NCBI GenBank assembly: GCA_019456255.1
Contig: VRUG01000002.1
Coordinates: forward strand, 145,314-209,313
From: Planctomycetota bacterium
GTDB taxonomy: Bacteria > Planctomycetota > Phycisphaerae > Sedimentisphaerales > Anaerobacaceae
DNA length: 64,000 nt
Direction of reading: 5' to 3'
The notes under the pieces were generated by a model. The model saw only the letters and a program-made list of their open reading frames with translations. It made no database searches and was not told the DNA's origin. Shown here piece after piece: positions 17,253 through 26,652 of the stretch. The position numbers and the translations under genes were made by a program. How positions within the stretch are numbered: position 1 is the stretch's first letter; each line of letters opens with the position of its first letter.

Positions 17253-17837
17253 ATGGTCGGACAAAGCGAAAAAAAAGGCAAAGTGATTGTAGTTAGTGGT
17301 CCGTCCGGCGTGGGCAAGAGCACGATTTGCAAAGAGGTTGTTAATCGCTTAAGCGATGTGCAGCTTAGTGTTTCGGTTACTACGCGGACAAAATCAGAAA
17401 GTGAAACTGATGGAAAGGACTACTGGTTTATAACCAGAGAAGATTTTCAGAAACGAATTCGCCAGGATTTACTGCTTGAGTATGCCGAGGTTTTCGGCAA
17501 TATGTATGGAACACCCAGAGATAAAATCGACGAGGCGATAAAAGCAGGCAAAAGTGTTATTCTCGAAATAGATGTTCAGGGCGGCAAGCAGGCAAAAGAC
17601 ATTTACCGCGATGCTGTGATGATATTTATATTGCCTCCGAGCCAAAAAGAATTAAAACAACGGATGGACGGTAGAGGCAGAGAGAATGTGGAAATTGCCG
17701 AGGAAAGATTGAACGGCGCAAGTGAAGAAATCGCCGTGGCGTGGCAGTATTATCATCATATGGTGATAAATGACGATTTGGAAACGGCAATAAAAGAGGT
17801 GGTGGAAATTATTAAAAACAATACTGGAGAAGAATAA
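17253..17837 (+). CDS. gmk: Guanylate kinase
   Basis: Phosphorylates GMP to GDP. P-loop SGPSGVGKST near residue 16, the GMP-binding segment SVTTRTKSESETDGKDYWF, and EIDVQGGKQAK are present. 194 residues, normal. Its TAA stop shares a base with the rpoZ ATG (TAATG), so the two are coupled. Confidence 0.97.
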   Translation: MVGQSEKKGKVIVVSGPSGVGKSTICKEVVNRLSDVQLSVSVTTRTKSESETDGKDYWFITREDFQKRIRQDLLLEYAEVFGNMYGTPRDKIDEAIKAGKSVILEIDVQGGKQAKDIYRDAVMIFILPPSQKELKQRMDGRGRENVEIAEERLNGASEEIAVAWQYYHHMVINDDLETAIKEVVEIIKNNTGEE

Positions 17838-18067
17838 TGATAGATGATCTCAAAGATGTTGAGCTGATTGAGAAGGTTGGCGGCAGATTCAAATTAACAG
17901 CATTGATTCAAAGGAGAATGACTGAATTAGTGCATGGCTCTCGCCCGTTAATCGAAGACACCGAGGGCAAAACGATGATGGAAATCGTTGTCCAGGAAAT
18001 AATACAGGATAAAATAGCGATTGATAATGGAGTCGACTCTGCCGACGAAGAATTGGCCGGACAATAA
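17837..18067 (+). CDS. rpoZ: RNA polymerase omega subunit
   Basis: A 76-residue RNA polymerase assembly subunit. The pattern RFKLTALIQRRMTELVHGSRPLI is the omega core (family form: VAA-x-RA-x-QL-x-G-x-P), followed by a MEIVVQEIIQDKI helix. The gmk-rpoZ-coaBC order supports the call, as this trio is widely conserved. It is divergent in sequence, so position carries weight. Confidence 0.85.
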   Translation: MIDDLKDVELIEKVGGRFKLTALIQRRMTELVHGSRPLIEDTEGKTMMEIVVQEIIQDKIAIDNGVDSADEELAGQ

Positions 18068-18077
18068 TCGAATTAGC

Positions 18078-18659
18078 ATGGGCCGAGAAAGTGCAAATCT
18101 AGAAGGTCTCAATATCCTGCTTGGTGTTAGTGGGGGAGTCTCTGCGTACAAGGCGGTTGATTTAGCCAGCAAATTGACAGCGGCGGGCGCAAACTTAAAA
18201 ACAATAATGACTGAAAATGCCTGCCAGCTTATCATGCCGAAAAGTTTTGAGGCTGTTACTGGAGAGCAAGTTTATACAAGCATATGGAGCTCTTCCGGTG
18301 ATTTTAAAATTAGCCATGTCAACCTGGTTGATTGGGCCGATATGGTTGTTGTCGCACCGGCAACGGCAAACATCATTGGTAAAGTTGCAGGCGGTATATG
18401 TGACGATTTGCTCAGTACCACACTTTGTGTTTGCTGGCAAAAACCGGCACTGATGGCTCCAGCGATGAATAATAATATGTGGGAAAACCCTGCTGTACAA
18501 CGCAATGTAAAAGCAATCCAGGAAGCAGGATTCAAATTAACCGGACCACAGGAAGGGCGGCTTGCCTGTGGAGACGTCGGCGCCGGAAGAATGACAGAGC
18601 CTGCCGAAATTATACGGGATATCGAGCAGATAGCTTCGCAAATCAAAAAGAAAAATTGA
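18078..18659 (+). CDS. coaC: Phosphopantothenoylcysteine decarboxylase (CoaC), stand-alone
   Basis: Flavoprotein that decarboxylates phosphopantothenoylcysteine in coenzyme A synthesis. Visible motifs: GVSGGVSAYKAVDL, catalytic His in ISHVNLVDWAD, the PAMNNNMW substrate clamp, and the C-x-G loop LACGDVGAGRM. About 193 residues. In most bacteria this domain is fused to CoaB; here a stop codon and 13 bases separate them. MGRESANLEGL is used as the start; an upstream ATG overlaps rpoZ. Confidence 0.93.
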   Translation: MGRESANLEGLNILLGVSGGVSAYKAVDLASKLTAAGANLKTIMTENACQLIMPKSFEAVTGEQVYTSIWSSSGDFKISHVNLVDWADMVVVAPATANIIGKVAGGICDDLLSTTLCVCWQKPALMAPAMNNNMWENPAVQRNVKAIQEAGFKLTGPQEGRLACGDVGAGRMTEPAEIIRDIEQIASQIKKKN

Positions 18660-18672
18660 CAAGAAATTCAAA

Positions 18673-19299
18673 ATGAATTTTTTAATCACAGCAGGCGGAA
18701 CCAGAGAATACATCGACCCTGTGCGGTTTATTTCAAATGCAAGCAGCGGCCAAATGGGCTATGCGCTGGCTCGGGCAGCTAAAAAAGCGGGGCACAAAGT
18801 GACATTGATAACTGCCGCGAATTTAAAACCACCTGCAGGTGTAAAAGTTATAGATGTTGAAACAACGGCGCAGATGTTTTCAGCAGTTAAAAAGAACTTT
18901 GAAAAATGCAACTGTTTGGTTATGGCGGCAGCTGTAGCTGATTACACCCCCGCAAGACAAGCTAAAACCAAAATAAAAAAGACCACCCAGGCTTTGACCA
19001 TTAAATTAAAACCAACCGTTGATATTCTAAAATGGGCATCAGGGCAAAAAAAAGACAAAGCTGTTATCGGCTTTGCATTGGAAGATAAAGCCGTCAGAAA
19101 AAACGCGGAGAAAAAGCTGAAAGAAAAAAATCTTAATATGATTATAGCTAACAGAATATCGGCTATAGGAAGTGATAAATCGACAGTGGAAATAAAAACC
19201 CCAGCGGGCAGATGGATTAAAATTGAAAACACACCTAAGCCAACCATCGCCCGAAAAGTTATCAAGCTCATAGAAAAAGAATTTATCCAGAGCAGCTAA
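18673..19299 (+). CDS. coaB: Phosphopantothenate-cysteine ligase (CoaB), stand-alone
   Basis: Joins cysteine to phosphopantothenate. It opens FLITAGGTREYIDPVRFISN with SSGQMGYALA and carries AAAVADYTP and the lysine-rich KLKPTVDIL segment, all typical of the CoaB half of CoaBC. 208 residues. It sits 13 bases after coaC and ends one base before the convergent ald gene. Confidence 0.94.
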   Translation: MNFLITAGGTREYIDPVRFISNASSGQMGYALARAAKKAGHKVTLITAANLKPPAGVKVIDVETTAQMFSAVKKNFEKCNCLVMAAAVADYTPARQAKTKIKKTTQALTIKLKPTVDILKWASGQKKDKAVIGFALEDKAVRKNAEKKLKEKNLNMIIANRISAIGSDKSTVEIKTPAGRWIKIENTPKPTIARKVIKLIEKEFIQSS

Positions 19300-19300
19300 A

Positions 19301-20398
19301 TCATTTCTTTGGCAGTTGAGGAAAAACCTCGGCGACAATTGAATTTACAATTTTGTGGTTTTGTATATTGATTGCCTCGTCATGACCGCGGTCAACGGCG
19401 GCAAAAGCCTTGACGCCGAGTGAGGCGAGTTGGCGAACATAGGGCAGGGTTGCGTTGCAAAGGGCCTGACTTGAAGTTCTGCTGACCGCACCGGGAATGT
19501 TTGTTACGCAATAATGTATCACGCCGTCAATAACATAAGTTGGCTCACGATGAGTGGTCGGCTTACATGTCTCGACGCACCCTCCCTGGTCGACGCAAAC
19601 ATCAACAATGACACTCCCGTTTTTCATTTGCGTTAAGAGAGAGCTGCTGATTAATGTTGGCGCACGGCCTCCGGGAACCAGAACCGCTCCTATAACCAGA
19701 TCGGCATGGATTGCATAGTGCTGGACGGCATGAGGGTCACAATAGATGGTCGTGACATTAGCGGACATTATATCATCGAGATAACGGAGCCTGTCGAGAT
19801 TGATATCCATGACAGTGACATTTGCGCCAAGCCCTGCAGCGACCTTTGCGGCATTTGAACCAACGATACCGCCGCCGAGAATCAGCACATTTGCAGGAGC
19901 GGTGCCGGCAACGCCACCCAAAAGGATTCCTCGTCCCATCATAGGTTTTTCAAGATATTTTGCGCCTTCCTGGACGGACATTTTGCCTGCGATTTCGCTC
20001 ATGGGCGTAAGTAAGGGCAATCGACCCTGACCATCTCCAAGGGTCTCGTAAGCAACAGCGGTGATACCGGCATCGAGACAGCCTTGTGTTAAATCGAGAG
20101 ATGCGGCAAAATGGAAGAAACAAAAAACGATTTGGTCTTTGACAAGCAGTGAAATTTCCTGCTGCTGGGGTTCTTTTACTTTTACAACCATCTCAGCGCG
20201 GGAGTAAATCTGCTCGGCTGAGTCGACGATTTGAGCGCCGGCAGTTATATATCTTTGGTCCTCAAATCCGCTCGCCAGACCGGCACCTTTTTCAATTAAA
20301 ACACTGTGCCCATCTTTTGTGAGTAATTCAGCTCCAACGGGTAAAAGGGCCACGCGATATTCATCGGATTTTATTTCACGTGGTACACCGATAATCAT
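19301..20398 (-). CDS. ald: Alanine dehydrogenase
   Basis: NAD-dependent interconversion of L-alanine and pyruvate plus ammonia. It starts MIIGVPREIKSDEYRVALLP. Substrate residues VKEP (Lys about 74) and FHFAA (His about 95), the Rossmann GGGIVGSNAAKVAAGLGA, and VDVCVDQGG (catalytic Asp about 269) are intact. 365 residues, normal. It is the last gene of the minus run AKR-purB-pyrE-ald. Confidence 0.96.
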   Translation of the reverse strand: MIIGVPREIKSDEYRVALLPVGAELLTKDGHSVLIEKGAGLASGFEDQRYITAGAQIVDSAEQIYSRAEMVVKVKEPQQQEISLLVKDQIVFCFFHFAASLDLTQGCLDAGITAVAYETLGDGQGRLPLLTPMSEIAGKMSVQEGAKYLEKPMMGRGILLGGVAGTAPANVLILGGGIVGSNAAKVAAGLGANVTVMDINLDRLRYLDDIMSANVTTIYCDPHAVQHYAIHADLVIGAVLVPGGRAPTLISSSLLTQMKNGSVIVDVCVDQGGCVETCKPTTHREPTYVIDGVIHYCVTNIPGAVSRTSSQALCNATLPYVRQLASLGVKAFAAVDRGHDEAINIQNHKIVNSIVAEVFPQLPKK

Positions 20399-20428
20399 TT
20401 CACACGTTCCTTTTTGTGTTATTTATGA

Positions 20429-20953
20429 TTAATCTTTTATGCCAAGGTCATCTTTGGTCAGGATGCTGCTAAAATCAAAGCCAGCTTGCGTGATGTTTTC
20501 CTGTGCGCCTTGTTTGCGGTCGATTACACAGACAATTTTTTCAACCTTTGCGCCGGCTTCGGTGATTATTTTTGCTGCTTCAATGACCTGGCCACCGGTT
20601 GTCGCGATATCTTCGACCAAAAGCACCACATCGTTTTCTTTTAAAACGCCCTCAACCATCTTGCCGGTGCCGTAATCTTTTTTACTGTTGCGAATGATGA
20701 TCCAGTTTTTCCCCGATTCCATCGCTGTCGCAGCTGCTAAAGCAACGCCGCCAAGTTCAGCACCAGCTATCAAAGTGACATCGTCGGTGATGTACTTAGC
20801 GAATTCGCTGCCGAGAGCCTGTAAAATATCCGGACAGGTCTCAAACAGGTACTTATCAAGATAATACTTACTTTTTTTGCCGCTTCGAAGGGTAAAATCA
20901 CCTTCAAGGTATGCGGTCTCCTTAATGCGCTGTATCAACTCGTCTCTTGTCAC
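20429..20953 (-). CDS. pyrE: Orotate phosphoribosyltransferase
   Basis: Forms OMP from orotate and PRPP. The PRPP-binding motif VLLVEDIATTGGQVIEAA is intact, as are GAELGGVALAAATA and the catalytic-loop Lys region RNSKKDYGTGK. 174 residues. It begins with GTG, preceded by AAAGGG. It lies 13 bases after purB. Confidence 0.94.
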   Translation of the reverse strand: MTRDELIQRIKETAYLEGDFTLRSGKKSKYYLDKYLFETCPDILQALGSEFAKYITDDVTLIAGAELGGVALAAATAMESGKNWIIIRNSKKDYGTGKMVEGVLKENDVVLLVEDIATTGGQVIEAAKIITEAGAKVEKIVCVIDRKQGAQENITQAGFDFSSILTKDDLGIKD

Positions 20954-20966
20954 GTTAAAAATCCCT

Positions 20967-22397
20967 TTAAACTTTTAGTTTAACTTCTCTGTTTAGCTGC
21001 TTGCGATATTTTCTGCGGATTGGCGTCACGATATCTTTGATAAATTCATCGACCTGTTGCGGCGCTCTTCCGATATACGCCTTTGGGTTTAAAACGGTTT
21101 TCAGGTCCACCTTTTTAAATGCAGGGTCAGCTTTTAGCCGGTCAATCAAATCATTTTCCTTTCCAAGCTCTTTGACCTGTGCAGAGGCGGCTTGTGAGTG
21201 CAGCCTGATTTTTTCGTGCAGTTTTTGTCTGTTGCCGCCTGCCTTTACGGCAGCCATCATAATATTTTCGGTAGCCATAAACGGAAGCTCAGAAGCGATG
21301 CGTGATTCGATTACTTTTGGATAAACAACTAAACCGCCCATGACATTGATGAGAATTTCAAGAATTCCATCCGTTGCCAAAAATGCCTCAGGGATAACAA
21401 TTCTTCTATTAGCTGAATCGTCGAGCGTTCTTTCAAGCCATTGCTCGGATGCGGTCATCTGTGGGCTCGAAGCTAAGCTCAAAACGAATCTGCTAAGAGC
21501 TGTCACTCGCTCGCATCGCATCGGGTTTCTTTTGTATGCCATTGCCGAAGAGCCTATCTGTGACTTTTCAAAAGGCTCTTCGATCTCTTTTAAATTAGCA
21601 AGCAGGCGAATATCGTTTGCGAACTTATGCGCTGACTGGGCGATAGACGCCAAAGCGTTCACCGCAAGAGCATCGATTTTTCGCTGATACGTTTGGCCTG
21701 TAACGGCGCAGATATTTTTAAAGCTAAAGGCTTTTGCGACTAACTTCTCGAGTTGTTTCACCTTCTTATCGTTGCCGTCGAATAATGCCAAAAACGACGC
21801 TTGCGTTCCGGTAGTTCCTTTTACGCCCCTAAAGAGTATCGTTTTCAGGCGATGTTCAACCTCCTGACAGTCCATTACGAATTCATAGCACCAAAGACTT
21901 GCCCTTTTGCCGACGGTTGTTAATTGGGCTGGCTGATAATGCGTAAAGCCAAGTGTCGGTACCGCGCGATATCTTTTCGCAAATTTCCCCAGCAGGTCAA
22001 TCACCGTTGCGAGCTTGCCGACGATAATTTCAAGAGCTTCTCTGATAATAATCAAATCAGCATTGTCACCGACGTAACAGCTTGTAGCGCCGAGGTGAAT
22101 AATCCCAGCAGCCTTAGGTGCCGCTTCGCCAAAGGTGTGGACGTGTGCCATGACATCGTGACGGAATTTCTTTTCGTATTGGGCCGCCTTGGCAAAATCT
22201 ATGTCGTCGAGATGTTTAGCCATTTCGTTTATTTGTGTCTGCTTAATATCCAGGCCGAGCTTTTTCTCTGCCTTTGCAAGTTCAAGCCACAACTTTCGCC
22301 AAGTACTGAATTTGGTTTGGCTGCCGAAAAGCTGGGCCATCTCTTTCGAGGCATTTCTTTCGACCAATGGACTTGTGTAAAGATTTTTATTAGCCAT
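20967..22397 (-). CDS. purB: Adenylosuccinate lyase
   Basis: Cleaves SAICAR and adenylosuccinate in purine synthesis. The fumarase-superfamily signature [15 protein letters not shown] is present, with Ala where most members have Pro. [14 protein letters not shown] and [10 protein letters not shown] are also typical. The 476-residue length and sequence fit the longer, eukaryote-like PurB subtype. Its ATG overlaps the 3' end of the aldo/keto reductase gene by 8 bases. Confidence 0.95.
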   Translation of the reverse strand: MANKNLYTSPLVERNASKEMAQLFGSQTKFSTWRKLWLELAKAEKKLGLDIKQTQINEMAKHLDDIDFAKAAQYEKKFRHDVMAHVHTFGEAAPKAAGIIHLGATSCYVGDNADLIIIREALEIIVGKLATVIDLLGKFAKRYRAVPTLGFTHYQPAQLTTVGKRASLWCYEFVMDCQEVEHRLKTILFRGVKGTTGTQASFLALFDGNDKKVKQLEKLVAKAFSFKNICAVTGQTYQRKIDALAVNALASIAQSAHKFANDIRLLANLKEIEEPFEKSQIGSSAMAYKRNPMRCERVTALSRFVLSLASSPQMTASEQWLERTLDDSANRRIVIPEAFLATDGILEILINVMGGLVVYPKVIESRIASELPFMATENIMMAAVKAGGNRQKLHEKIRLHSQAASAQVKELGKENDLIDRLKADPAFKKVDLKTVLNPKAYIGRAPQQVDEFIKDIVTPIRRKYRKQLNREVKLKV

Positions 22398-23358
22398 TTA
22401 ATTTTTCCTGCCTTTTTGTGAGTAAGGTTTCGATTTCTTCTATTTCATCTTTCGTTAAGCTCCAGTCGCCGGCCTGCGCGGTCTCTTTTATTTGTTCGCT
22501 CTTTCGCGCACCGACGATAGCAGCGGTGACTTCGCTTCTTCGCAGTACCCAGCTAATCGATAACTGAGCCAGGGTCTTGCCGTTTCTCTCGGTGATAGGC
22601 CGCAGGCCCTCAACAAGTTCAAGTGTAGCAGAAAAAGCAGGTTCAAGGAAATCAGAACTTTTTCTTCGATGGTCATCAGGGGCAAGCGAGGCAAATCTTT
22701 TCTGGCTGAACTTGCCGGTAAGCAGACCACGTTGCATAGGGCTGTAAGCGACAACACCAATATCGTTTTGACCGCAAAAACCCAGCAAATCATCTTCAAC
22801 CTGTCGCCGAATCATACTGTAGGGCGGTTGAAGCGAGGCAACCGGAGCTATTTTTTGCACGCGCTTTATTTGGTCTACGTTGAAGTTTGATACGCCGAGG
22901 TATTTTACTTTACCCTTTTCCTGTAGTTGTGCCATGGCTTCAAAAGCCTCTTCGATATCGCTGTCAGGCTCAGGCCAGTGCATCTGATACAAATCAATAA
23001 CATCAATATCAAGCCTTTTCAAGCTGTCGTCACATTCCTTCAGGACGCTGTCTTTCTTAAGACAGTCAATCTTCTCTCTGTTATTGTTCCAAAGAAGTCC
23101 GCACTTAGTTGCAATCAATGGCTTGTGTCCGGTTTGCTTTAAAGCTTTGCCGACAAGCTCTTCCGAATGTCCGCAGCCGTAAACAGCAGCGGTATCTATC
23201 CAGTTGATTCCCTCATCAAGACCAGCTAAAATTGCCGCGATTGCCTCATTGTCATCCTGAGGCCCCCAGCCGAACTGCCAGGGCCCGCCAATGGCCCAGG
23301 TGCCAAGACCAACTCTCGTCAGCTCCAAATCCGTAAAACCTAATTTTCTGGTCTCCAT
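22390..23358 (-). CDS. Aldo/keto reductase
   Basis: NAD(P)H-dependent TIM-barrel oxidoreductase, 322 residues from [19 protein letters not shown]. Catalytic tetrad residues are visible: Asp in WIDTAAVYG with Tyr, Lys in LIATKCG, His in [14 protein letters not shown]-site segments follow ([24 protein letters not shown]). An upstream in-frame extension overlaps the divergent membrane gene and is excluded; GAGACG precedes this ATG. The substrate is unknown. Confidence 0.92.
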   Translation of the reverse strand: METRKLGFTDLELTRVGLGTWAIGGPWQFGWGPQDDNEAIAAILAGLDEGINWIDTAAVYGCGHSEELVGKALKQTGHKPLIATKCGLLWNNNREKIDCLKKDSVLKECDDSLKRLDIDVIDLYQMHWPEPDSDIEEAFEAMAQLQEKGKVKYLGVSNFNVDQIKRVQKIAPVASLQPPYSMIRRQVEDDLLGFCGQNDIGVVAYSPMQRGLLTGKFSQKRFASLAPDDHRRKSSDFLEPAFSATLELVEGLRPITERNGKTLAQLSISWVLRRSEVTAAIVGARKSEQIKETAQAGDWSLTKDEIEEIETLLTKRQEKLNG

Positions 23359-23510
23359 GTTCGTCTCTTTCAAAAATCGTGACAGGTTAGCCAATAGAAT
23401 ATTAGGATTTGTCGGGTTTATCAATACTTTTATCCTTTTGCTTGAAATCAGAGCTTCGGAGACGTAAACTTGGCTGAAAACCAGAACCAAATCCTTGAAA
23501 GGAATCACAG

Positions 23511-24257
23511 ATGAAAGACAAGTCACGCAGACACAAAATATTGTTCGGGATATTATTGATATTGCTGTCGGTTCTGTTTTATACAATCCACTACGCGATA
23601 TTTCGAGACTCGCATCATATTTTCATATACATGTTCGGCGACATCGCGTTCGTATTTGTTGAAGTATTGCTGGTGACGCTGATAATCCATCAGATACTAA
23701 ATGAACATGAAAAGCGGGCCATGTTAAAGAAGCTCAATATGGTAATAGGGGCATTTTTCAGTGAGGTAGGTACCGAATTAATAACCTTTTTCTGCGGATT
23801 TGACAAAAACGCACAAAACCTCACAGAGAGCCTAAAAGTTGACAATGAATGGTCGCATCAGCAGTTTGATAAAATGGCAAAGACCATCAAGGAACAGGAA
23901 TATATAATCGATGCGCGTCTGGGCAGCCTGGGAGAATTGAAAGATTTTCTTGTGGGAAAGAGGGTCTTCTTGCTCGGTCTTCTGGAAAACCCAAACTTGT
24001 TGGAGCACGAATCTTTCACGGAGCTTTTGTGGGCAGTTTTTCATCTAACAGAAGAATTGTCACATCGCAAGTCGTTTGAGAGCCTGCCGAACAGCGACCT
24101 TGAGCATCTGGCAGGAGACATAAAAAGGGCACATCAGTTGCTTGTGCGACAGTGGCTAACCCATACCGAACACCTGAAAAACGATTACCCATACCTTTTC
24201 TCTCTGACTGTCAGGACAAACCCCTTTGACCCAAATGCCGCTGTGGAGGTTAGGTAA
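23511..24257 (+). CDS. Membrane protein with cytoplasmic helical domain, unknown function
   Basis: A 248-residue protein with two N-terminal transmembrane helices (about 10-28 and 40-62), the second ending IIHQILNEHEKRAMLKKLN. The rest (about 65-235) is predicted helical and soluble, with no catalytic motif recognised. AAAGGAATC precedes the ATG. It is divergent from the AKR gene and not in an obvious operon. Confidence 0.75.
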   Translation: MKDKSRRHKILFGILLILLSVLFYTIHYAIFRDSHHIFIYMFGDIAFVFVEVLLVTLIIHQILNEHEKRAMLKKLNMVIGAFFSEVGTELITFFCGFDKNAQNLTESLKVDNEWSHQQFDKMAKTIKEQEYIIDARLGSLGELKDFLVGKRVFLLGLLENPNLLEHESFTELLWAVFHLTEELSHRKSFESLPNSDLEHLAGDIKRAHQLLVRQWLTHTEHLKNDYPYLFSLTVRTNPFDPNAAVEVR

Positions 24258-24379
24258 GAGGGTTGGTTTTTGGCACAAAAAACGCCGAAATACAGGTAAC
24301 GTCTTTTGCAGAATAGGGTTAGGGAAAAGAAAAAAAGGAGTTCAGCGTAAAAAAAACTTCAAAAATTAGAAAAAAAAGC

Positions 24380-24407
24380 TTGCAATAACTCGTCGAAGGT
24401 CTATAAT
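24380..24407 (+). promoter_or_regulatory. Promoter of the candidate small RNA
   Basis: TTGCAA (24380-24385) and a perfect TATAAT (24402-24407) separated by 16 bases, predicting a start near 24414. No open reading frame follows before the terminator, so the product is probably RNA. Confidence 0.6.
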
Positions 24408-24413
24408 CATAGT

Positions 24414-24548
24414 AGCTATACGGTCTTTTCTTCGTAATATAGTTTTGGTTTCATTGAGACAGTGGGATAGATAATATTTGTGTAGTATATAACCTAAATT
24501 ACGAAACTGTCTTAATAAGGCTGGAGTCGACGGGCTTCAGCCTTTTTT
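24414..24548 (+). ncRNA. Candidate structured small RNA with H-type pseudoknot
   Basis: A promoter, a folded body and an intrinsic terminator define a transcript of about 135 nt. Stem 1 pairs TTCGTAAT (24431-24438) with ATTACGAA (24498-24505) and extends inward through TAG/CTA and GTT/AAC. Its loop contains TTGAGACAGT (24454-24463), which pairs over 10 positions (one G-U) with ACTGTCTTAA (24506-24515). That strand begins at the base after stem 1 ends, so the two helices would stack as a classical H-type pseudoknot. The terminator follows two bases later. No known RNA family was recognised. Confidence 0.6.
24517..24548 (+). terminator. Intrinsic terminator of the candidate small RNA
   Basis: AAGGCTGGAG pairs with CTTCAGCCTT (one G-U) around an 8-base loop and is followed by a run of T. 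Confidence 0.8.
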
Positions 24549-24650
24549 ATGCGCTGAGTTTTTTGAGATTAGGCTTTTTTGCAGGGGCGAGAATATAAAA
24601 GATAGGGAGTTTTACGAATCCAGACGGCAATCAGCTTGTTCCGGATGTTG

Positions 24651-24848
24651 TTAATTATGCGACTTGGCGTTTATCATTGCAGCTAAAAGAATATGCTTTA
24701 AACGGTCAACGCTGAGATTGTTAAGGTAATCTTCGTTGAAGTCCAGTTTAAACCTGCCCTTAAAGTTTTTGAGTTTACTTTTAAGTTCAGGTCTGCCTAA
24801 AGTCGCAATAGAGGTTGCTGTTTTCTCGAAATATTCTTTTGCAGTCAT
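24651..24848 (-). CDS. Small protein of unknown function
   Basis: 65 residues, lysine-rich and helical (MTAKEYFEKTATSIATLGRP ... LNNLSVDRLKHILLAAM). GAGGTG lies 8 bases upstream of the ATG. No family is recognised. It lies alone between the small RNA and queA on the opposite strand. The codon pattern looks coding, but a chance frame cannot be excluded. Confidence 0.5.
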   Translation of the reverse strand: MTAKEYFEKTATSIATLGRPELKSKLKNFKGRFKLDFNEDYLNNLSVDRLKHILLAAMINAKSHN

Positions 24849-25023
24849 GACAACACCTCGCTGAAAAAAAGTTGCTTTAGGTTTATGTTACACCTTTGGC
24901 ATCGGCCTGGAAGGCGACCGGCTTTTGGAGAAAATTTAAAGACAACAGGCATGTAGGAAAATTGCTCGATTATTCCATTAAATTTTTTTTGTTATTTTTG
25001 TCTTCGTCTGATAATGTTTTCAT

Positions 25024-26073
25024 ATGAGAACTGATAAGCTAAATTATGAGCTGCCCCCTGAGTTGATTGCTCAGCAGCCCTCGAAGTTGCGAAGCGACTC
25101 AAAGCTGTTGGTCTTCAACCGCTCAAGCCGAGAGATCATTGACACAAACTTCAGCAAAATCGGAAATTTCTTGCATCCGAACGACTGCCTTGTTTTGAAC
25201 GACACCAGAGTTCTGCCCGCTCGGTTTTTTGCCCGAAGACAGACCTCCGGCAGGCTTGAAGGTCTCTTTCTAAGCGAGAAAGCCCCGGGATTGTGGGAAG
25301 TTATGCTAAAAGGTGCCCGCAAAGTAAAGTCCGGAGAAGATATTATACTTCAAGGCAACCAGCAAAACAGCTTCTATACCGCCACGCTTACCGAGAAGCA
25401 GCCCGGCGGAACATGCCTTTTACATCTGCACTCTGAGTTAGATGCCGAAACGATTTTGGAGCAGATAGGCTTTGCTCCGCTTCCCCCCTATATCAAAAGA
25501 GATGAAGACCTGGGCCAGGCCGAAATGGATAAGGACCGTTACCAGACGGTCTATGCTCAAAAGACCGGAGCAGTAGCTGCGCCGACGGCAGGACTGCATT
25601 TTACTAAAGAGCTGATAGAGCAATTGAAAAACCAGAATGTAAACTTTGCTTACGTCACCCTGCATGTTGGGGCTGGGACCTTTAAGCCCGTAACAGCCGA
25701 AAACCTCGATGACCACCAGATTCACCAGGAATGGTTTAGTATTGATGACAGAACCATTCAAATGATTAATTCAGCAAAGCAAAAGGAGGGGCGGATAATT
25801 GCGGTAGGCACAACTTCGGTAAGAACGCTGGAAACAGCGGCGAAAGATTTAGAAATAGAAAGCGGCCAGGGCGTGACCAAATTATTTATTCAACCTGGAT
25901 ATGAATTTAAAACCGTTGACGCCATGGTAACAAATTTTCATTTGCCTAAATCGACGCTTCTTGCACTCGTGGCAGCATTTGCAGGATTGGAAAACACCTT
26001 AACCGCTTACCACCACGCAATTGAGCAGCGGTACCGCTTTTATTCTTATGGAGACGCGATGCTCATCATTTAA
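25024..26073 (+). CDS. queA: S-adenosylmethionine:tRNA ribosyltransferase-isomerase
   Basis: Builds epoxyqueuosine on tRNA from preQ1-tRNA and SAM. It opens YELPPELIAQQPSKLRSDSKLLV and has VLNDTRVLPARFF, GAVAAPTAGLHFT, the VTLHVGAGTFKPV core and VTNFHLPKSTLL. 349 residues, normal. It is monocistronic by spacing, and no preQ1 riboswitch was recognised in its 175-base upstream gap. Confidence 0.97.
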   Translation: MRTDKLNYELPPELIAQQPSKLRSDSKLLVFNRSSREIIDTNFSKIGNFLHPNDCLVLNDTRVLPARFFARRQTSGRLEGLFLSEKAPGLWEVMLKGARKVKSGEDIILQGNQQNSFYTATLTEKQPGGTCLLHLHSELDAETILEQIGFAPLPPYIKRDEDLGQAEMDKDRYQTVYAQKTGAVAAPTAGLHFTKELIEQLKNQNVNFAYVTLHVGAGTFKPVTAENLDDHQIHQEWFSIDDRTIQMINSAKQKEGRIIAVGTTSVRTLETAAKDLEIESGQGVTKLFIQPGYEFKTVDAMVTNFHLPKSTLLALVAAFAGLENTLTAYHHAIEQRYRFYSYGDAMLII

Positions 26074-26652
26074 AACCTCAAGCCCTGCCAGGCCTGCAAT
26101 TTTGGAATAAATTCAACAGGTTAATTTGGGCAGTATAGCCCCCCCCCAAAAGGGCATCGATAGGGATTTTACGGCTTTTTTATACTGTTATGACGGCTTA
26201 TCAGGCATTTAACTGGAAATATAAGGAATATAAAGATTGCCAAAATTAACAAAATTTTCACCTATATTGGTAAAATTAACGAGATATTAATTGACAGTCA
26301 GAGTTATGTATGATAGGATATAGATGGAAATGATGGGTTTGAAACTGTTGTTTATAATTTTAGATTGCTATCATAATATTTGAGTGTTGTTCATATCTTA
26401 AACTCACCTTTCCAGGAGCACTAAGTTTTTTGTTTATTTGCTATCTCCGAACGGCAACGTTGAAGAACTAAAAAACGGGTTAGATGGTTGCGAATTGTAA
26501 ATTAAAAATTCTATACGGTTGTTTTAAGCGAAAAATGGAAAATTAAGGTAATTCGCGGAAAACTGTTATTTTATACTTTAAAACGATTGTAAAATGGGCT
26601 TAAGAACAACCGGGCCGCGATAATATCGAGAAAACTAAAGGAGACAACGAAA
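26074..26652. other. Intergenic region upstream of the pseudopilin gene
   Basis: About 580 bases without a recognisable gene. It contains a poly-C run with partner (GCCCCCCCCC ... GGGC near 26138-26157), the repeated word AAAATTAAC near 26244 and 26272, and a promoter-like TTGACA (26291-26296)-17-TAGGAT pair. The last may drive the pseudopilin gene with a long leader of about 330 bases. Confidence 0.4.
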
